Source: Guyanagaster necrorhizus
Lineage: Eukaryota > Basidiomycota > Agaricomycetes > Agaricales > Physalacriaceae
Assembly (NCBI RefSeq): GCF_019112545.1
Contig: NW_025064941.1
Coordinates: 107,596 to 171,595 of the forward strand
Direction of reading: 5' to 3'
DNA length: 64,000 nucleotides
Position 1 is the first letter of the stretch. Each line of letters starts with the position of its first letter. Below the pieces are notes generated by a model, which saw nothing but the letters and a program-made list of their open reading frames with translations, did not search any database and had not been told where the DNA came from. Below, piece by piece: positions 12,776-25,800 of this stretch. Made by a program: the position numbers and the translations under genes.

Positions 12776-14004
12776 ATGCCAGGACATATCCAAGATGTCT
12801 ACTCCAACTCCGCTGATGACGATTCCTCTGGTTCGTATGATTCTGACGTTGTGGAATTGCGTTCGGACGAATTCTCCGATTATTTTGTCGAGCGCAATGG
12901 GCGTCTCTTCCATTCTTCGGCCACATGTCCGTATCCTTTACCAGTCGATACCCCGGAACAACAGGTAATATCATCCGGCAATCTTGTCTGCATGCACTGA
13001 TTGATTGTCTGTGCCTATCTCAGAGGCTCAATGTCCAACACAATGCTCTGTTCCACGTGCTAGGAGCACACTATGTGGGTCCAGTCCCTGAACTCCTAAT
13101 GCCAGAATCCAGGCGCCAGAAAATCGTTGTTGATATGTGTACCGGGACCGGAAAATGGTAAATCCTTTTTTGATAAAATTAATATTTTATCTAATAAAAC
13201 GACGTCGACCTGTAGGGTCATGGAAATGGCTGAACAATATCCTCACGTTCGCTTTTACGGCTTTGATATTGGTACCATAATCTCACCACCCGCCTCAATA
13301 TGTACATCTCATTCGCTGACATCTCTTTTTTCAGTTCCAATCGCTACCCGGTATCCGCTCCCCAACGTCACCTTCGAACTTCATGACATGGGCGAACGTA
13401 CCAGGTACCAAGGCAGTAGTATTGATTTAGTACATGCAAGATCTGTCTCCATGACAGTCAGTCCTACTCATATCCGCTCCATCACAGAGCCGATCCTGAT
13501 CCATAATTTTTCCAGGTTCGTGATTACGGCGAAATCGTTCGAGAAGTAAGTCGTATTCTCCGCCCGGGCGGGGTCTTCATTTCCGGAGAGTGGGGTCGGC
13601 ATCCATCTTTCCACCCCAACTACGACTCCGATCCTTCCTTACAGACGCCCTCTTTTTGCCGTTTTTTCCAAATTCTCCATGGTGCGCTGGCTCAGCGCGG
13701 GATCCTCCCCGTAGCAGGGACTGTACACACTATTCTTCAAAGTACAGGGGGATTCTCTGAGATCACGTCCCAAACTCACTACTTTCCTATTGGGCCATGG
13801 AGTACCGATCATATCATGCAGAGAATAGGGAAGGCATTCCGTACGGTCCTTTCCAGGTACATGGAATCTGTGCGACCGGTCATTCTAGGACACGGGATGA
13901 ATGCAAGTGATCTGGATCACCTTTACGCTGATGCTAGATCTGAAATACTTAATACCGAAGGCCTCGTCGCGGTCTACTATTCAGTGCATGCTCGTCGAAT
14001 GTAA
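12776..14004 (+). CDS. SAM-dependent methyltransferase (class I, fungal TAM-like)
   Basis: The start is the ATG at 12776 (MPGHIQDVYSNSADDDSSGS). The acidic Ser-rich N terminus and YFVERNGRLFHS opening are typical of fungal methyltransferases of the broad LaeA/TAM type. Motif I is VVDMCTGTGKW (about 13130-13160). It is followed by FYGFDIVPIATRYPLPNVTF (acidic end of beta 2), the DLVHARSVSMT segment and the VSRILRPGGVFISGEW post-motif region. Introns at about 12965-13023, 13159-13215, 13272-13334 and 13454-13515 all close in frame. The C terminus is DLDHLYADARSEILNTEG...SVHARRM. The substrate cannot be told; small molecules are as likely as proteins. No biosynthetic gene cluster surrounds it. 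Confidence 0.82.
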
Positions 14005-14173
14005 ATACTCCAGTTGAGTTTCGGATGTTTTTGTCTGCACCGCGCCCGTACGGATTTTTTATAGTAGTTACATTGTTTTCACAGGATCAACATGATAACA
14101 CTAAAATAAGAAAATAAAGTACGACCAGCGACAAAAGCATACACGAACAACTTGTCGGCTCGTCAAGGATCAT

Positions 14174-16997
14174 CTAAAGTATCCAACATAAGATAGTAAT
14201 CATAGACACCGCCCATCCAAACTTGCTGGTCCTCTTAACTTGTTGCACACCACAGCCGTTATTCTGGCTCTGTGAAATCGCGCTAGCAGCGGCAGTGGCC
14301 GTTTGGATGAATGCCTCCCAGGCGGATCGCGTTGCCGAAGGGTATATGTATGTCGACTGGGTAGCACCGACGCCATAATAAATTTCATCTCCACCAGGCA
14401 AAACGTCAATAGCTAACGTCGAATTTTCCCCCCCGACTACACGGTCACCGTCCACCAGGCCAGTCTCGTTACTGCCGAAAATAAAGTCTCGAGCAAGAAC
14501 GAAGGCCTTCATCGAATTCATTAGCGCCTTGTTTCTATCAAAGCCCGGTGAAAAGACGTACAGCATCAGGCGCGTCTGTTGGAACCAGGTGTCCAGCTCC
14601 ATGGACCAAGACATATTTCCAGCCTCTCTCCTGATGTACAATACCAGCAAAAGAGCCTGACTCATTGTACCAGGGTGTCGATGGCTTCTTTGTAAATCCT
14701 TGGATCCCTCCAAATGTAGTATTCTGCATAGAAAAATCAAGTCGGATTCTGCCGATGACAGGAGATTTACCTGAATGGCAACTATCCAGAGATTGGGGAA
14801 TAAGTCCGTTAGATCAGGGAAACATACTTTGCGACATACTTTCTGTTCCACGGTGTGCAATGAGAGAATCGTCATTGCCTGAATACAGGACGATGGTGAT
14901 ATTCTGCGCTGTAGCATTGGTTGCGAGCTCCGTCAAGAACACCATCGGCCTAATAAAAGTCTCTCAGTCTCATTTGCGACCTTATTGGGGGGAACGCCGT
15001 ACTCGGGACCTGGAAAGAAGAAAGGGCGAAATGAGTCTCGTACGCCTCAATAATCGGTGAACGCTCACTCGGGTCAGCAGAGCCTGAAAAGGCAACTTAG
15101 CAAGACCGTAAGAAATGTTAATCGATCGTCACGTACCGCTTTGGCCGAATGTGTATTCAAAACTGAGAGCCCAGTCCTTGCTTGTGGGTGCGTGAAGTGC
15201 AGTCCTGGTCTGATTATCTGGATATGTAAATTTAATTCAGCTACATGATCCTTTGATGCTTAAAATCGCTGACCATTCAGGAACACAGTTGCATCTGTGG
15301 TCACTTCGGGGTTGAGCGCATCCTGTATATTATACACCTATGAACATCAGGTCAGCTAGTACAACGGAGATCACAGTGGTTCAGTCACATCGAACGTCTG
15401 ACTGATATCTGCAAAGAGGCCGTTAAGGATGATTATCGGAGGCTATCACAACCTCGGCTTACTCCAGGGGTATGTGTAGTTGAGGGCGTAGTCAATGAAT
15501 TCATCCAGAAGCAGGCAACCATACTATGAATTGATCAAGAACCTTTCTAATTTGATAAAGAATACTAACGCACCCAAGAATCGATGGACCCATTCGCTCT
15601 TCCAGTAAGGTCCCTCTTCCATTCCTCACGTCGGGTTAATGTATGCACCTCATCAGCTCGGGCCGACAGCTTTGAAAGCAGCTGAGATTTGAATGATCGC
15701 ATCCTCATCTCCGAAAGGAGAAAAACGACGTCACGATCCGTGGGCAAAGTCAGCGGGACACTCGGAATGATGCCTCCTTGAGGATAGGTGAGATTGACAT
15801 CGTATCCACATAATTTACTCCTGTGGAATATTTAATCCCTGAATACAATGTGATCGAACAGTACGCACTGCTCCTCAAAGTATTTGTACACTTCGGGGTC
15901 GTAACCGATCAACTGAGGGTATGTTTGGATGGTATCAAGCTGAGAGATGATGTTTCAGAGTCCTTGCCCACAATTCGATGTACTTACGGCAGGTAATAGC
16001 TCAAATACTTGACCAGAAGTGATTGCACCGTTCCCGATTCCCACTCCGGCAAGATTGACGGGGGCATTAGACATAGAAAAGTACGTTTTCATGATGTACG
16101 GCTATAGAGAGAAATTATCAGAATGCTGGCATAAAATTTTTGATAAGGAACCTACTATATAAACGCCAGCATAGCTTTCCCCTGTAATATAAAGGGGTCT
16201 TGTGGCAAGGCTCGGAAAGACCTTAACGAAGTTCTCCAGGAATCCCATAAAGTCCTCTCCCACTTGGTCTTCGTTGGGGGCTGTGGCAAAAATTGTGTGT
16301 CAATCAATGATGTATTGAGGGACAGCCGTGTTCGGAACGCACCATATCCATCAGCATCTGCAGTCGCAAATCCGACACCTCTGCAACAAGTGAATTTACA
16401 AATTCGGGGGAGGAAGATCCCGCTAGACTTACACCGGCTGGTCGATCCACACGTAGTCCGCGACGTCTGCCCATGTATAATTGTTGACCAACGCACTGTA
16501 ATCGCTAGCAATATTTATAGGTCCGTTCTAAGACTTAGTGAGCACGAAACGCGGGGAAAAGATGGAATACTCACACCAAAGAGAAGGCCGTACATACTCG
16601 ATGATCCCGGGCCTCCGTTCAACCATATGCCCCACGGTTCCGTGCTGCTGCTGTTGGCGTCCGCAGTAAGCGAGCCTTCCTCTTTTTCGAAAGCCCAGAA
16701 GAAGAGTGTATTATTGGGATGTCCTTCGCGTTGAACAGCAATATTTCCAGCAAAGTTACGCGACACATCAAATGTAACATTAGGTAGGGACTCCGTTACT
16801 TCAAAATCTGAAGACAAATTAGTGGAAAGTTTGCAAAATTGTAAAATGAAATACTTGCAGCTCTGCCAATCAGGACCAAGGTTAGTGGACGGTTCGTTGG
16901 AATAAACATGGGGGTATGAGCTTGGGAGAGTATCTGCGAAGACCCTTGCGAAGGGACTCGCGAAGGCCAGAACGGCGGCGATGCATCGAATCATCAC
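14174..16997 (-). CDS. Secreted serine carboxypeptidase, S10 family
   Basis: A secreted or vacuolar exopeptidase removing C-terminal residues. It starts MMIRCIAAVLAFASPFARVFA, a clear signal peptide. It then shows WLNGGPGSSSM (oxyanion loop), VWIDQPVGVGFATAD, and GESYAGVYI with the nucleophile Ser (about 16180). The catalytic Asp is in LYSGNDDSLI (about 14880) and the His in HGAGHLVPTDAPDA (about 14590). An intron just after DAPDA (about 14505-14560) joins the catalytic end to an extra C-terminal region of about 110 residues. This tail ends in a short basic stretch and the hydrophobic FGWAVSMITILCWIL, which looks like a GPI-anchor signal. More than ten short introns; several N-glycosylation sequons (for example NNTLFF, NNYTW). 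Frame and triad appear intact. Confidence 0.9.
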
Positions 16998-17949
16998 AGA
17001 TATGAAGGCGAACAGGACCTGAACGAAGGGCGGTCGCCTTTATGAAGGAGAATTACAATAAAAAATCGCACGCTGCTACTGCACAATTAGCAACGGTTTA
17101 CTTATATAAGTCTTGAGTGCCCTGGACCGGTGATAGGTGCGTAGTTAAGTGGAAAAGGGAATCAACGAAAAGAAGATGGTCGGACGGAAGCAAATGGCAA
17201 TTTCTTCTGACGTGAGCATTACGGCACGATAAGATAGGAATCATGCCCTGCCTTATTGTTTTCTTGCTTGTGATCGGCGGGAATGGAACCGTATAAAAGC
17301 GCCTATCCTTGTCTTTTGGACGTTGGTCCCAGACCCGGCAGGGCAACGGTGCTTTTGCAGCTGGCGACGTTACAAAAAAATCATTGATGGCAACGAAGAA
17401 CAGAAGCTCGTAGAATTATCTTCAGGAGAATCAGCGGCTGGCAGCGATGATGGTAGTTCAAGTCAGAGAAGTAAAGCCTGCCCCAGACACTATTTTAGAA
17501 CGACCTAAATTAGAATGGTAATAATGTGCAAAAATTACCAGCCTTTAGCTGAGAAATGCCCATATTGGGGATTGATCCGCTCAGAATGTCGAGCTAGGAA
17601 TGCGAATTCCCGCGACGTCAATCTTGCCTGGTTCTTCAAAAGTGACTTCATCTAAAGATTTGGTTGACCAGTACGTTCCCGAACTCCCTGGTTCTCTCAC
17701 TCCCCATTAGTTTGAACTTAACAGCCCAGTTCAATATCATCAAATTTACATGTTCCATAGCTCGCTACTACGTACGCCAGTTTTGTCTTTTCACTTAACA
17801 GGCCCGCATTACTGCATAGAGGCAATAATGCGGTCCCAAGCTAGCGATCTATATGAGACCATTCCAAGGCGATGCGGGGGAGTCTAAGTTGAAGGTCTAA
17901 GGTCCTGCATTCAAAAAGAGGAGTAGTGTCTTTTGCACAGCGCTCCGCC
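16998..17949. other. Intergenic, no gene seen
   Basis: Upstream of the carboxypeptidase and of the divergent Cys-rich gene. Minor ORFs on both strands (17098-17346 minus, 17323-17508 plus) have no recognisable features. A small hairpin (CCGCATTA ... TAATGCGG) lies near 17803-17832. No tRNA or other RNA gene recognised. Confidence 0.55.
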
Positions 17950-19117
17950 ATGGCATATTCACGTCCTCACTGGGGCTGGTTTCTATGTCTTCTCATGCTT
18001 TCTGTTCCCCTCTTTTTTGGTTTGTTCTTTGGCCTGAACTACAAAGGTATCCGAATCAACTTGACGCTGACTCTACATGCTCACCGGTGATAGAAATAAT
18101 CCGGAATGGTTGGCCCTGACGACTTGCACCGTCAATAAGGCCACGCTTTCTACGCGATATTGTTGCTACTCAGATTGTTCACCTGTTTCACGAGCGCACT
18201 AATTGGCGCAACAACCTGTGGCGCCCTCATCAATCAAGTAAATGATGATTACAATCTGGCAGTCTGCGCAGCGAACAACTCTGTTTGTCCAGAGGCTATC
18301 AGGGCTATTTGTGACGGAGGGTATGTTCGATTTTTATTATTTGGTATTGTACACATATTGATTATCCACACTACTCAATTCAAGCTACCATTGTTGTAGT
18401 CAGTGCTGTGGCCACTGTTGCTCCGGTCCAATGTCGCCGTCTTCTTGGACTCAATCATGCACAACGACGTCGTACGCCAATCTTGGCTATTTGACGCTCT
18501 CGTTGTGTACTTAATGGAGAATTTCAGATGTAATTGCTATTGCTGATTCTACTGATCATCGTCAATGCATGCTCCGCTGCCCTACTTGCTACTCCGTCGA
18601 CCTCATCATGTCCTATTCACCGTACAATGGCTTTACCCAATCGAACGTCCCCTATTCGCAGGATTTCTCACAAGATTCTAGCAAAGCTGAAGCTTTTGTA
18701 GGAAATCATGCAGTCAATTCCACAACAAAAAGGTATTATAATCCCAAAAAGCTTGACAGAGGTGGGTTAACATCCAATTATGCAATGTAGCGGCGACGTT
18801 ACAACACTCTAATGGTACAATGTACATTGACAGCTGTCCTTGGATGTTTCACAGCCTGGAAATGGGTGGTATCGGCACTCTTCGGAATGATCCCGATCCT
18901 CTTCGCCTTGGGATTCACTATTTTCCATTTTTGTTGCTATCCGTTATATGCAATAGGTCGTCGGCTTCAGCACGGACGTCGACGCAATTCCGGGAAACGG
19001 CGCTCAGAAACCATCGCGGAGGATGCAGAATCTCGACCAACAGAAATGGCGAATAATTTGAACGTGGATAGAGATCAAGATGAGGCGCCACCACCATATG
19101 AGAAGGAAAGACAGTAG
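17950..19117 (+). pseudogene. Cys-rich two-pass membrane protein gene, frame-broken
   Basis: The pieces look like one gene. An N-terminal membrane anchor (MAYSRPHWGWFLCLLMLSVP) precedes Cys-rich ectodomain pieces (TTCTVNKATLSTRYCCYSDC; VCAANNSVCPEAIRAICDGG; QCCGHCCSG; SCNCYC; HRQCMLRCPTCYSVDLI). A second membrane span follows (WKWVVSALFGMIPILFALG), then a basic cytosolic tail ending in DEAPPPYEKERQ, a PPxY motif that WW-domain ubiquitin ligases of the Rsp5 family bind. Three joins fail: exon 1 to TTCTVN, RYCCYSDC to TTCGALIN, and SCNCYC to STDHRQC (where about 2 nt seem missing). Introns at about 18322-18400, 18472-18526 and 18762-18830 otherwise fit. A rival model splices exon 1 directly to about 18141 and avoids the first two breaks but not the third. 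The gene family is not named here. Confidence 0.5.
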
Positions 19118-19535
19118 TTCCGTCACCAATGCTATTGATCTCTGTCTTTCCATTTACCCCATGTTGCTATTTTTTTTTTTGTAATTTCCAGTCACCTTGT
19201 GATCTGTAACATTATGGAGACAAACAGGTTGCTCAACCTAGCCCAACGTCGCGTTGCCGTTGAGTAATGGCAGATCGACGGCGTCTGAATGCAATCTTTG
19301 CGACTGTCTGAAATGTATTGCATGGCTCTAGAATTACCTTTCACATTCTGGCCTTCCTTCAAAGTCCGCCACACTCACATTTCGCGGGTAACCAAGTACC
19401 GTCCGTACGTCTCGGAGGTAATGAGTACCCGTCGCTCTAAACCTCTTTATATCCCTAACTTCGGCTAAGCTTTCCTTTTTCGTCACCCGCTGAGGCGGCC
19501 ATTTTGAAAACAAAAAGAGTTACATTTGTACAGTC
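19118..19535. other. Convergent 3' flanks, no gene seen
   Basis: Between two converging genes. It contains a T-run near 19171 and otherwise nothing recognisable. Confidence 0.55.
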
Positions 19536-22500
19536 TCAAGTGCTAGCGCGTAAAACCATAGCATCCAAAGGGATAGCCATATAATCCTCTGCAGAACTTC
19601 CAACACCTTCCGCCGCCGCCCACACAGCATCGTCCAGAATGTAAACCAAAAGACCGCCCTTCCCGTCGACCGACGGGCTTACGCGAAACAGAGGCATCCT
19701 CGATTTCTCATGTGCGCGACCGGTTGGTATGAATAAGAGGTTATGAGACGCAGCGAACTCCTCCACAATGGAGCGGAACGTGATTTCTTGTGTCCTAGCT
19801 GACGGCCTTGGTTGTGTTTTCGACGTCCCGTTACGTGCCGAGGGAGTGTCAGACGCAACTTCTGCACGGAAGTCGGGTCTAGGCAGGCGTGTGGGTGCAT
19901 CGGGTCCTAGTTCAATGGCTTTGTTCATTAACTGCAGTCCACGCGTGAACCCGCGTGAAACTCCCGGCATGCTTTGAACATCCTCGGGGAATGTGCCTTT
20001 CCAGAACGAATACCACTGTGCCACCTCCTCAAAACTGACATTCGGTTGTATAAGCCAGACGTGCAAGACATCCAGCCACTTTGGAAAGAATTCTGTCTCA
20101 AGTAGCTGTGAAAAGATGTTAGACCGGATAAATTCCGACCAGTGAAGGACGTGTTGTAGTGGTTCCATTTGTTGATTTCGTGGGTTGATGCGGAAGTCAT
20201 TTCTCAAAGTCGAGCCTAGTTTAGGCACGACATATTTCAGGAGGATGCTATCCCAGTCGCTTGAATCAAATACCTGTAGTACCCGTAATTAGCAAATGAA
20301 GAATCACTGAAGAAAACGCTTCATACATCTTTCCAAGCAATGAGATCTTTTGGGATGTCATCGCCCGCCATCCAACTACGGAGTAGGTTCTTGACTTTGC
20401 GCCTGGCGTCACCAATGACTTCCTCTAAACGGAGGCCTACATGAGGAAGCCAAGGGAATACAATTGCTTGGAGAGTCACTGTATCTTGCTTGTGACGCCA
20501 AGTCGATACAGCCTTCTGAACTTTCGGTAAGATCAACTGATCAAGAAAATTGTCAGAGATGAATGTCGGTAAGAAAGAGGACCACGCCTCGTAAAGCTTG
20601 ACAGCGGAACCAGGACTTTGCGCAGACCATTCGTTGTTGATGGATGTACGAACCCGCGGAAGCCATACACACCATAGGAGACTTTCGAAGGGAGTCATAG
20701 GTTTTTCACTGTACCAAGCCAGTTGGTGAGAAATTCAACGTGCCAATACTACAACTCACGGTTCGATGACGGGTGCCCTAGTCCCTTGCGTTCCATAGAC
20801 GTCAACCTGGGTTTGGGGTTTCTCCGGCGGTGAGTTCACACGTAGAGCACGCTGCCAACTCCGAAAAGTGGAAATAAGAAAGGTAGGATCCTGTAATGGA
20901 TCCCACTGGGACACCATTCGTCGCACCTGGAAAACGGATCAGTAACATACTTTACAAACTCAACAGAAATGATATTCACTGAAGGTGCTATGGCCGCGAC
21001 AACAATTTCATCCAGCCGATATTTGTCAAACTCGTTCGAATACTCGCTCAAAAGCCGGTAAACCAAGGGAGAGAAGGGGTCAAGTGATACTTCATAAGTA
21101 CTCGCGAGCTCTTTGGATTTGGCATCGAATTCGTTAGCCACAAGCTGCACTTGCTGCAAACGGGCAATGACTATGTATGGGTTAGAATCTGAACGGATAA
21201 AAATGATCGAGTACTCACGTTCAGCTTCATCTTCGACTCTCTTCCGCAGCCGTACATCCTCTTTGACAATCCACTTCTTCCTGTCATCCAAAGATTTCGC
21301 CTCCCTTGCTAATCCATCAAGGTCACTCTTACAGGCATCAGCTATCAGTCTGATGTTATGGCGAACTTCAGGTATTCGCGTAGGATCATTTGACGGAGAC
21401 CAAGTATTCAGAGAGATGTCGGCTAGGGAGCTGACTTCTCGAGGCTGCGAAAATACAGGTAAGACCTCGAACAAGAGTATGAAATAAATTGACATACGAC
21501 CGCTCCTGTAGCATCAATAATTTGGCCAACATTAGGCACCGACAAAACACCCTCTCCAGCGTTTGCAAGGATCTCCTCGTAGGTCTTGTGTTCTATCTTG
21601 GTCTTGATCTTTTTAGGGTTCTTCCAAACGGCAGACCTTTTCTCCTTGGCTGCCATCTCTCCCTTCCTGGCTTTCTTCACCTTCACATCCTCTTCGTCGT
21701 CACTGACAACCTCACCTCGCCTTCTCGCTTCCATTTTGGACTGCTCGGTCCTCTCTTTAAACCCACGGAAAGCAATACCAGCCCTTCCAGGCCGCATCTT
21801 GCTCTCCACAGGCGTGACAATGCCTTCTCCAGTTGTTCCAAGCCCCGTGCCCGCCTGCCATCCCATCTTTGCCAGCATTCGTGCACCGAAAGAGCCTGAT
21901 ATATTTTGGAAGTGTGCCTGCTCTGCATGACTGAGAACGCTGGGCTCTGAAGAAAACCCGGAGTTGCGTATGAAAGAGGTCGAACGATTACCGCCAAAGG
22001 CTGATGGTAGTTCTTTGGAAGGGGATGTGGATGTGGATGTGGATGTGGATGTGCTAGCTTGGGAGGTCGTGAAGGATGTCTCGATAGATGTAGATTTTGC
22101 GGAGCCAATGCCGCCTTTGGCGAAAGGGGAGGAAGTAAGACCTTTGGAGAAGGCAGATTTAATGGTTGTCGATTTTCCAGCACCGATGCCGCCCTTTGAC
22201 GGTGGCGAGGAAGTCGAGCCAATGCCTGCCTTGGCAGAGGCCGAATACTGGGATCCTAGGCCACCAACCGCTGGCATGAATGACGAGTCATCCTCATCCT
22301 CATCTCGAACTCGAGGTGAAGGAAGCCTGGAAGGTTCAGACTCGTCAGAAACGTCCTGAGGATCCTCACCTTCCTCACCCTCGGATCCAGCAGCGTCGGC
22401 GTCCTCCTGCTCGACCTCTTCATCGACATCCATAGGCAGATCCTCTGTCTTTTTCTGTGAGACAAACGTAGGTTGCTTCTTCTTGGTCAGCCGTCGTTGG

Positions 22501-22676
22501 TAGGTTTCTTCGTCACTATCGTCTCCAAATATACCATATATCGCATCCTCCTTGCCATCCTTTCGCCTTCGTTTCCGGTGATATGATTCGTCGTCCATTC
22601 CTTCTCCACCCGATTCAGACCCTACAGAGGTTTCTGAATCATCTTCATCTTCCAGGATACGCTTCCTGCGGGCCAT
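19536..22676 (-). CDS. TFIP11: Tuftelin-interacting protein 11 / Ntr1 homologue (G-patch, GCFC)
   Basis: A cofactor that activates the helicase Prp43 to disassemble the intron-lariat spliceosome in the nucleus. The start at 22676 (MARRKRILEDEDDSETSVGS) ignores 25 upstream in-frame codons that lack N-terminal homology. The acidic N-terminal region (TFIP-N) is followed by low-complexity Ser/Thr/Gly sequence. The G-patch is FGARMLAKMGWQAGTGLG...TPVESKMRPGRAGI (about 21890-21760). After a coiled-coil portion (REVSSLADISL..., KSLDDRKKWIVKEDVRLRKR) comes the GCFC domain with ESLLWCVWLPRVRTSINNEW and LLETEFFPKWLDVLHVWL, ending LDAMVLRAST. A 5-copy GGATGT repeat lies in the low-complexity part. It reads through about five introns without a break and lies tandem to the downstream-oriented ubiquitin protease, 219 nt from that gene's stop. 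Confidence 0.92.
22023..22052. repeat. In-frame hexanucleotide repeat (GGATGT)x5
   Basis: Five perfect tandem copies inside the TFIP11 coding sequence, encoding an alternating Thr-Ser tract on the minus strand. Copy-number changes would keep the frame. Confidence 0.95.
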
Positions 22677-22895
22677 GACAAGAAACAGAAATATTGTATG
22701 TCGTAAGGGTAGGCGGAAAGGGTGGTTAGTCAACTTCCATATTTGGATCAACTCGATTTGATTTACTCAGTTAAGACTCATCTGTTATTACAGATTATTG
22801 GATTTGTGTGCAGCTAGTGTAGCAAATAAGTATCGAAAAGAAGAGTAATGAATACGTGATTACAACGATAGATTACACGGAAGTCTATGGTCATA

Positions 22896-25800
22896 TTACG
22901 AAGCTGAAGCTAAAGAAAGCTCTTCGTCTTGTCGATTTCCATGGACGTCGGCAAAAGGATTAAGGTCAGACAGGCTCGAATCAGAGGGAGAGCCCATCCT
23001 ATCGAGACCTATCTCTGACAAAGTGGGTGACGTCTCTCTGACACGAAAGGATGATGAACCTGAACCCTGCCAATCCTCATCCTCTAGGTCTGGATCGGTG
23101 TCGAGGTCGGCTTCAGCCTCTACGGATGAGGTTGGGGAGGCATTACTAGAGGGATCAGGGAAGTTATAGCCTAGTCGTGAGTGCGTGAGGGCATGATCAT
23201 CGTAATTGCTGAGTAAGTCATTAGAGTCGATAGATTCGTCAAAACCTGGCGGGTCATCAGCTGCGGGCGAGGGTAAAGAGTATGGGGCAGACGAGATTGG
23301 ACGCCAGCGGTCGGTCGGCAATGTGAAGTCATCTGATAATGAGGGCGTTTTCGAATACACAGTGCCAGAGTAGGTATCCTCTTCGTTAGGAGGTGTCGGC
23401 AACTGTGTATCCACCGTGGTGTTTGCCTCAACGCTCTCATCCTCTTTAGTGAGATTCAAACGAGCGGCTTCCACTTTCGCATGGGTTTTCCCACCCAACG
23501 GAGAAGATGTTCGACGCCGATAGAAAAGCAGATAAGCGTTGGCATTCTGAATTAAAAGAGGTCATCAATAGACCAATGACAAAAACAGTGTTATTACTCA
23601 CTACAGCATCTGTCGCGCGGGCCACCGTTACATATGAATCATCAAAATGATGCCATAGATCAGTGAGGTGGTTCATCGCATAGGCACGGTAGTGACCTCC
23701 TCCAAGCCCACCCATGTGCTCGTCGACTCCAAAAAGATCGTATACCAAAGGCTCGTCCAGGTTGCCGAGTTCTAGGGTGTCCATTGTGACACCATTATCA
23801 ACAAGCCTCTTAGCAGCAGTCCGTTCCCCAGCCATCGCTGTCAAATCTAAACCCTCAACAGGAAAGTCCACAAACGAATCGATCTTATCGCGAAGGGTTC
23901 GGTTGTTGCTGAAGCGCTTAAGATGAACGACGAGCACATCCGGTACCCTCCAGATATCAAACTTCTTCGAGGCCTGTTGGTGTTTCTTACATTTAGGACA
24001 ATACCACAGGTCATCTTCGCTGAGACGCTCCTCCTTAGTGAACTCGTCGAGACAATCTTGCAACGAGATGTCCCTCGGCTTTTTCCCGGCTGACGCCTCC
24101 TGTGCTTTCCGGTACTCTGGATGAACGTACATCCCCCAAGTATCCCATCGGGCGTGTTCAAACTGCCTCCGATCCTCACCGAAGTAATATGCCTTCATAT
24201 TTTCGTCAAACTCGCAGAACAGAGCGTCATTCTCGCGGAGCAGCACGGGTCCGTTGTCAATGTCCTCTTCCCTCTTGTCCCAGGATTCATAAGTCTTCTT
24301 CTGGTAGTAGCCAGCCTGAGCAGACACATAGTCCTTGAAATCGGGTTTCAAGCGTAACATGAAGATGCCCTTTTTAGGACCGACTTTAACAGGTTCCACG
24401 TCGGATTTGGATTGCGACCCGTCGTCACTCATCAAGTCGTCATCTTCTCCAATATCCATGCTCTTGGCGTCAACTATGTCGCCCTCTTCGATGCCAACGT
24501 CCTGGACCATAACATCACCATCTTCATGAATTTCGGTAAGCGAATCGGTCAATTGGGGACCACTAATCTGGATAGGATCAGCGACGGAGCCTTTGGAATT
24601 TTCGCCCTGCCAATCATACAGATCGCGGGTATTCACAGTCCACCGCTGTAGCCGCTCAATTGCCGCGTTATACATGAGATCAACACTTTTAGCCTGCTCT
24701 CTCTCAAGGACCATGATCGAAGGGTGCCCGAAGTATCCATCTCCGCGACCGTAGCTGGGCTTAAAAGATGTAGATGCAGCATGAGCATCCGCGAAGAACA
24801 TGGGGACAATGAAGGGGTCATCCGGCTGCTTTTGGTACGTTCGGCTTTGTTGCGCATGGCATGGCAGCTCATAGCAAACTACCACATCGTTATCCTGTAC
24901 TTCGCCGCAGAGCACTGAATCATTCAGGTTTTTGTAGAATTTGTGTTGGAATGTTTCGAGAGTAAGAAGCTGAGGATAGTGATATTAGCGATGCAAAGGA
25001 AAGAATGATGTAACGCCTACGTGATCAGGATTCACGCCCATCCATCTACCGAGGAGAACTCGCAAGTCCCTTAATGAGGCATCTGGTCCTAACTCTACAG
25101 GTATCTAATACGGTCCCGTGAAAAAGAGAAACACGAAAGCAATGTGAACACGCTTACCTTTACGTGAGGCTTCTGAACATCCCAGGGGATATACAAAATT
25201 GTATGTTTCCACTTCTTTACGGGCAGTGGAAGTGTCAAATACATGAAAGGATCGAATGTAATGGAAACCTGACGCAAACATTAACCAGCTGAGGAAGTCA
25301 TAAAATAATCCAACTAACCTTCTTGCATTCCGGACAAACGAGAGTGCTTTGGTATTGACCCTGAAACAAATCGACGATGACGCTATCGTTTCGCCTCTTG
25401 TAACCCTCCCAAGATCTTTTGGCTAACTGAACAAGCTCAATATCACCTCCACCTTCCCAATCAGGGTTTTCGACATATGGCTTCTTTAACACTCGGTTCA
25501 AGTCTTCATGCAGGCCGTCGAGAAGAAATGCTACTAGCTCTTGAGAATCATGCTGTTGGTAGCCACTGAACTGAGGCGCGAAACGCTGGAGCTGGGATTT
25601 AAAGTCGCGAGGGGAATAAGATGATGCTGTTCCATTCTTGTCCCAGATGCGGTCTAAAAGTGCACCGAAAGCCTCAGCGATTGCTCCATGCATGCCAAGG
25701 GGATTATCAGGATTGAGTTCGTCTTTGAAAACGCCGGCTTCCGATTTCATGTTAGTTTGAGGCAGGTATAAGAAGGATTGACGTACTTAAGAAGTATTCA

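Noticed and set aside
17098..17346. 82-codon minus-strand ORF upstream of the carboxypeptidase
   Set aside because: No motif, no support from context, overlapped by another unrelated ORF on the plus strand.
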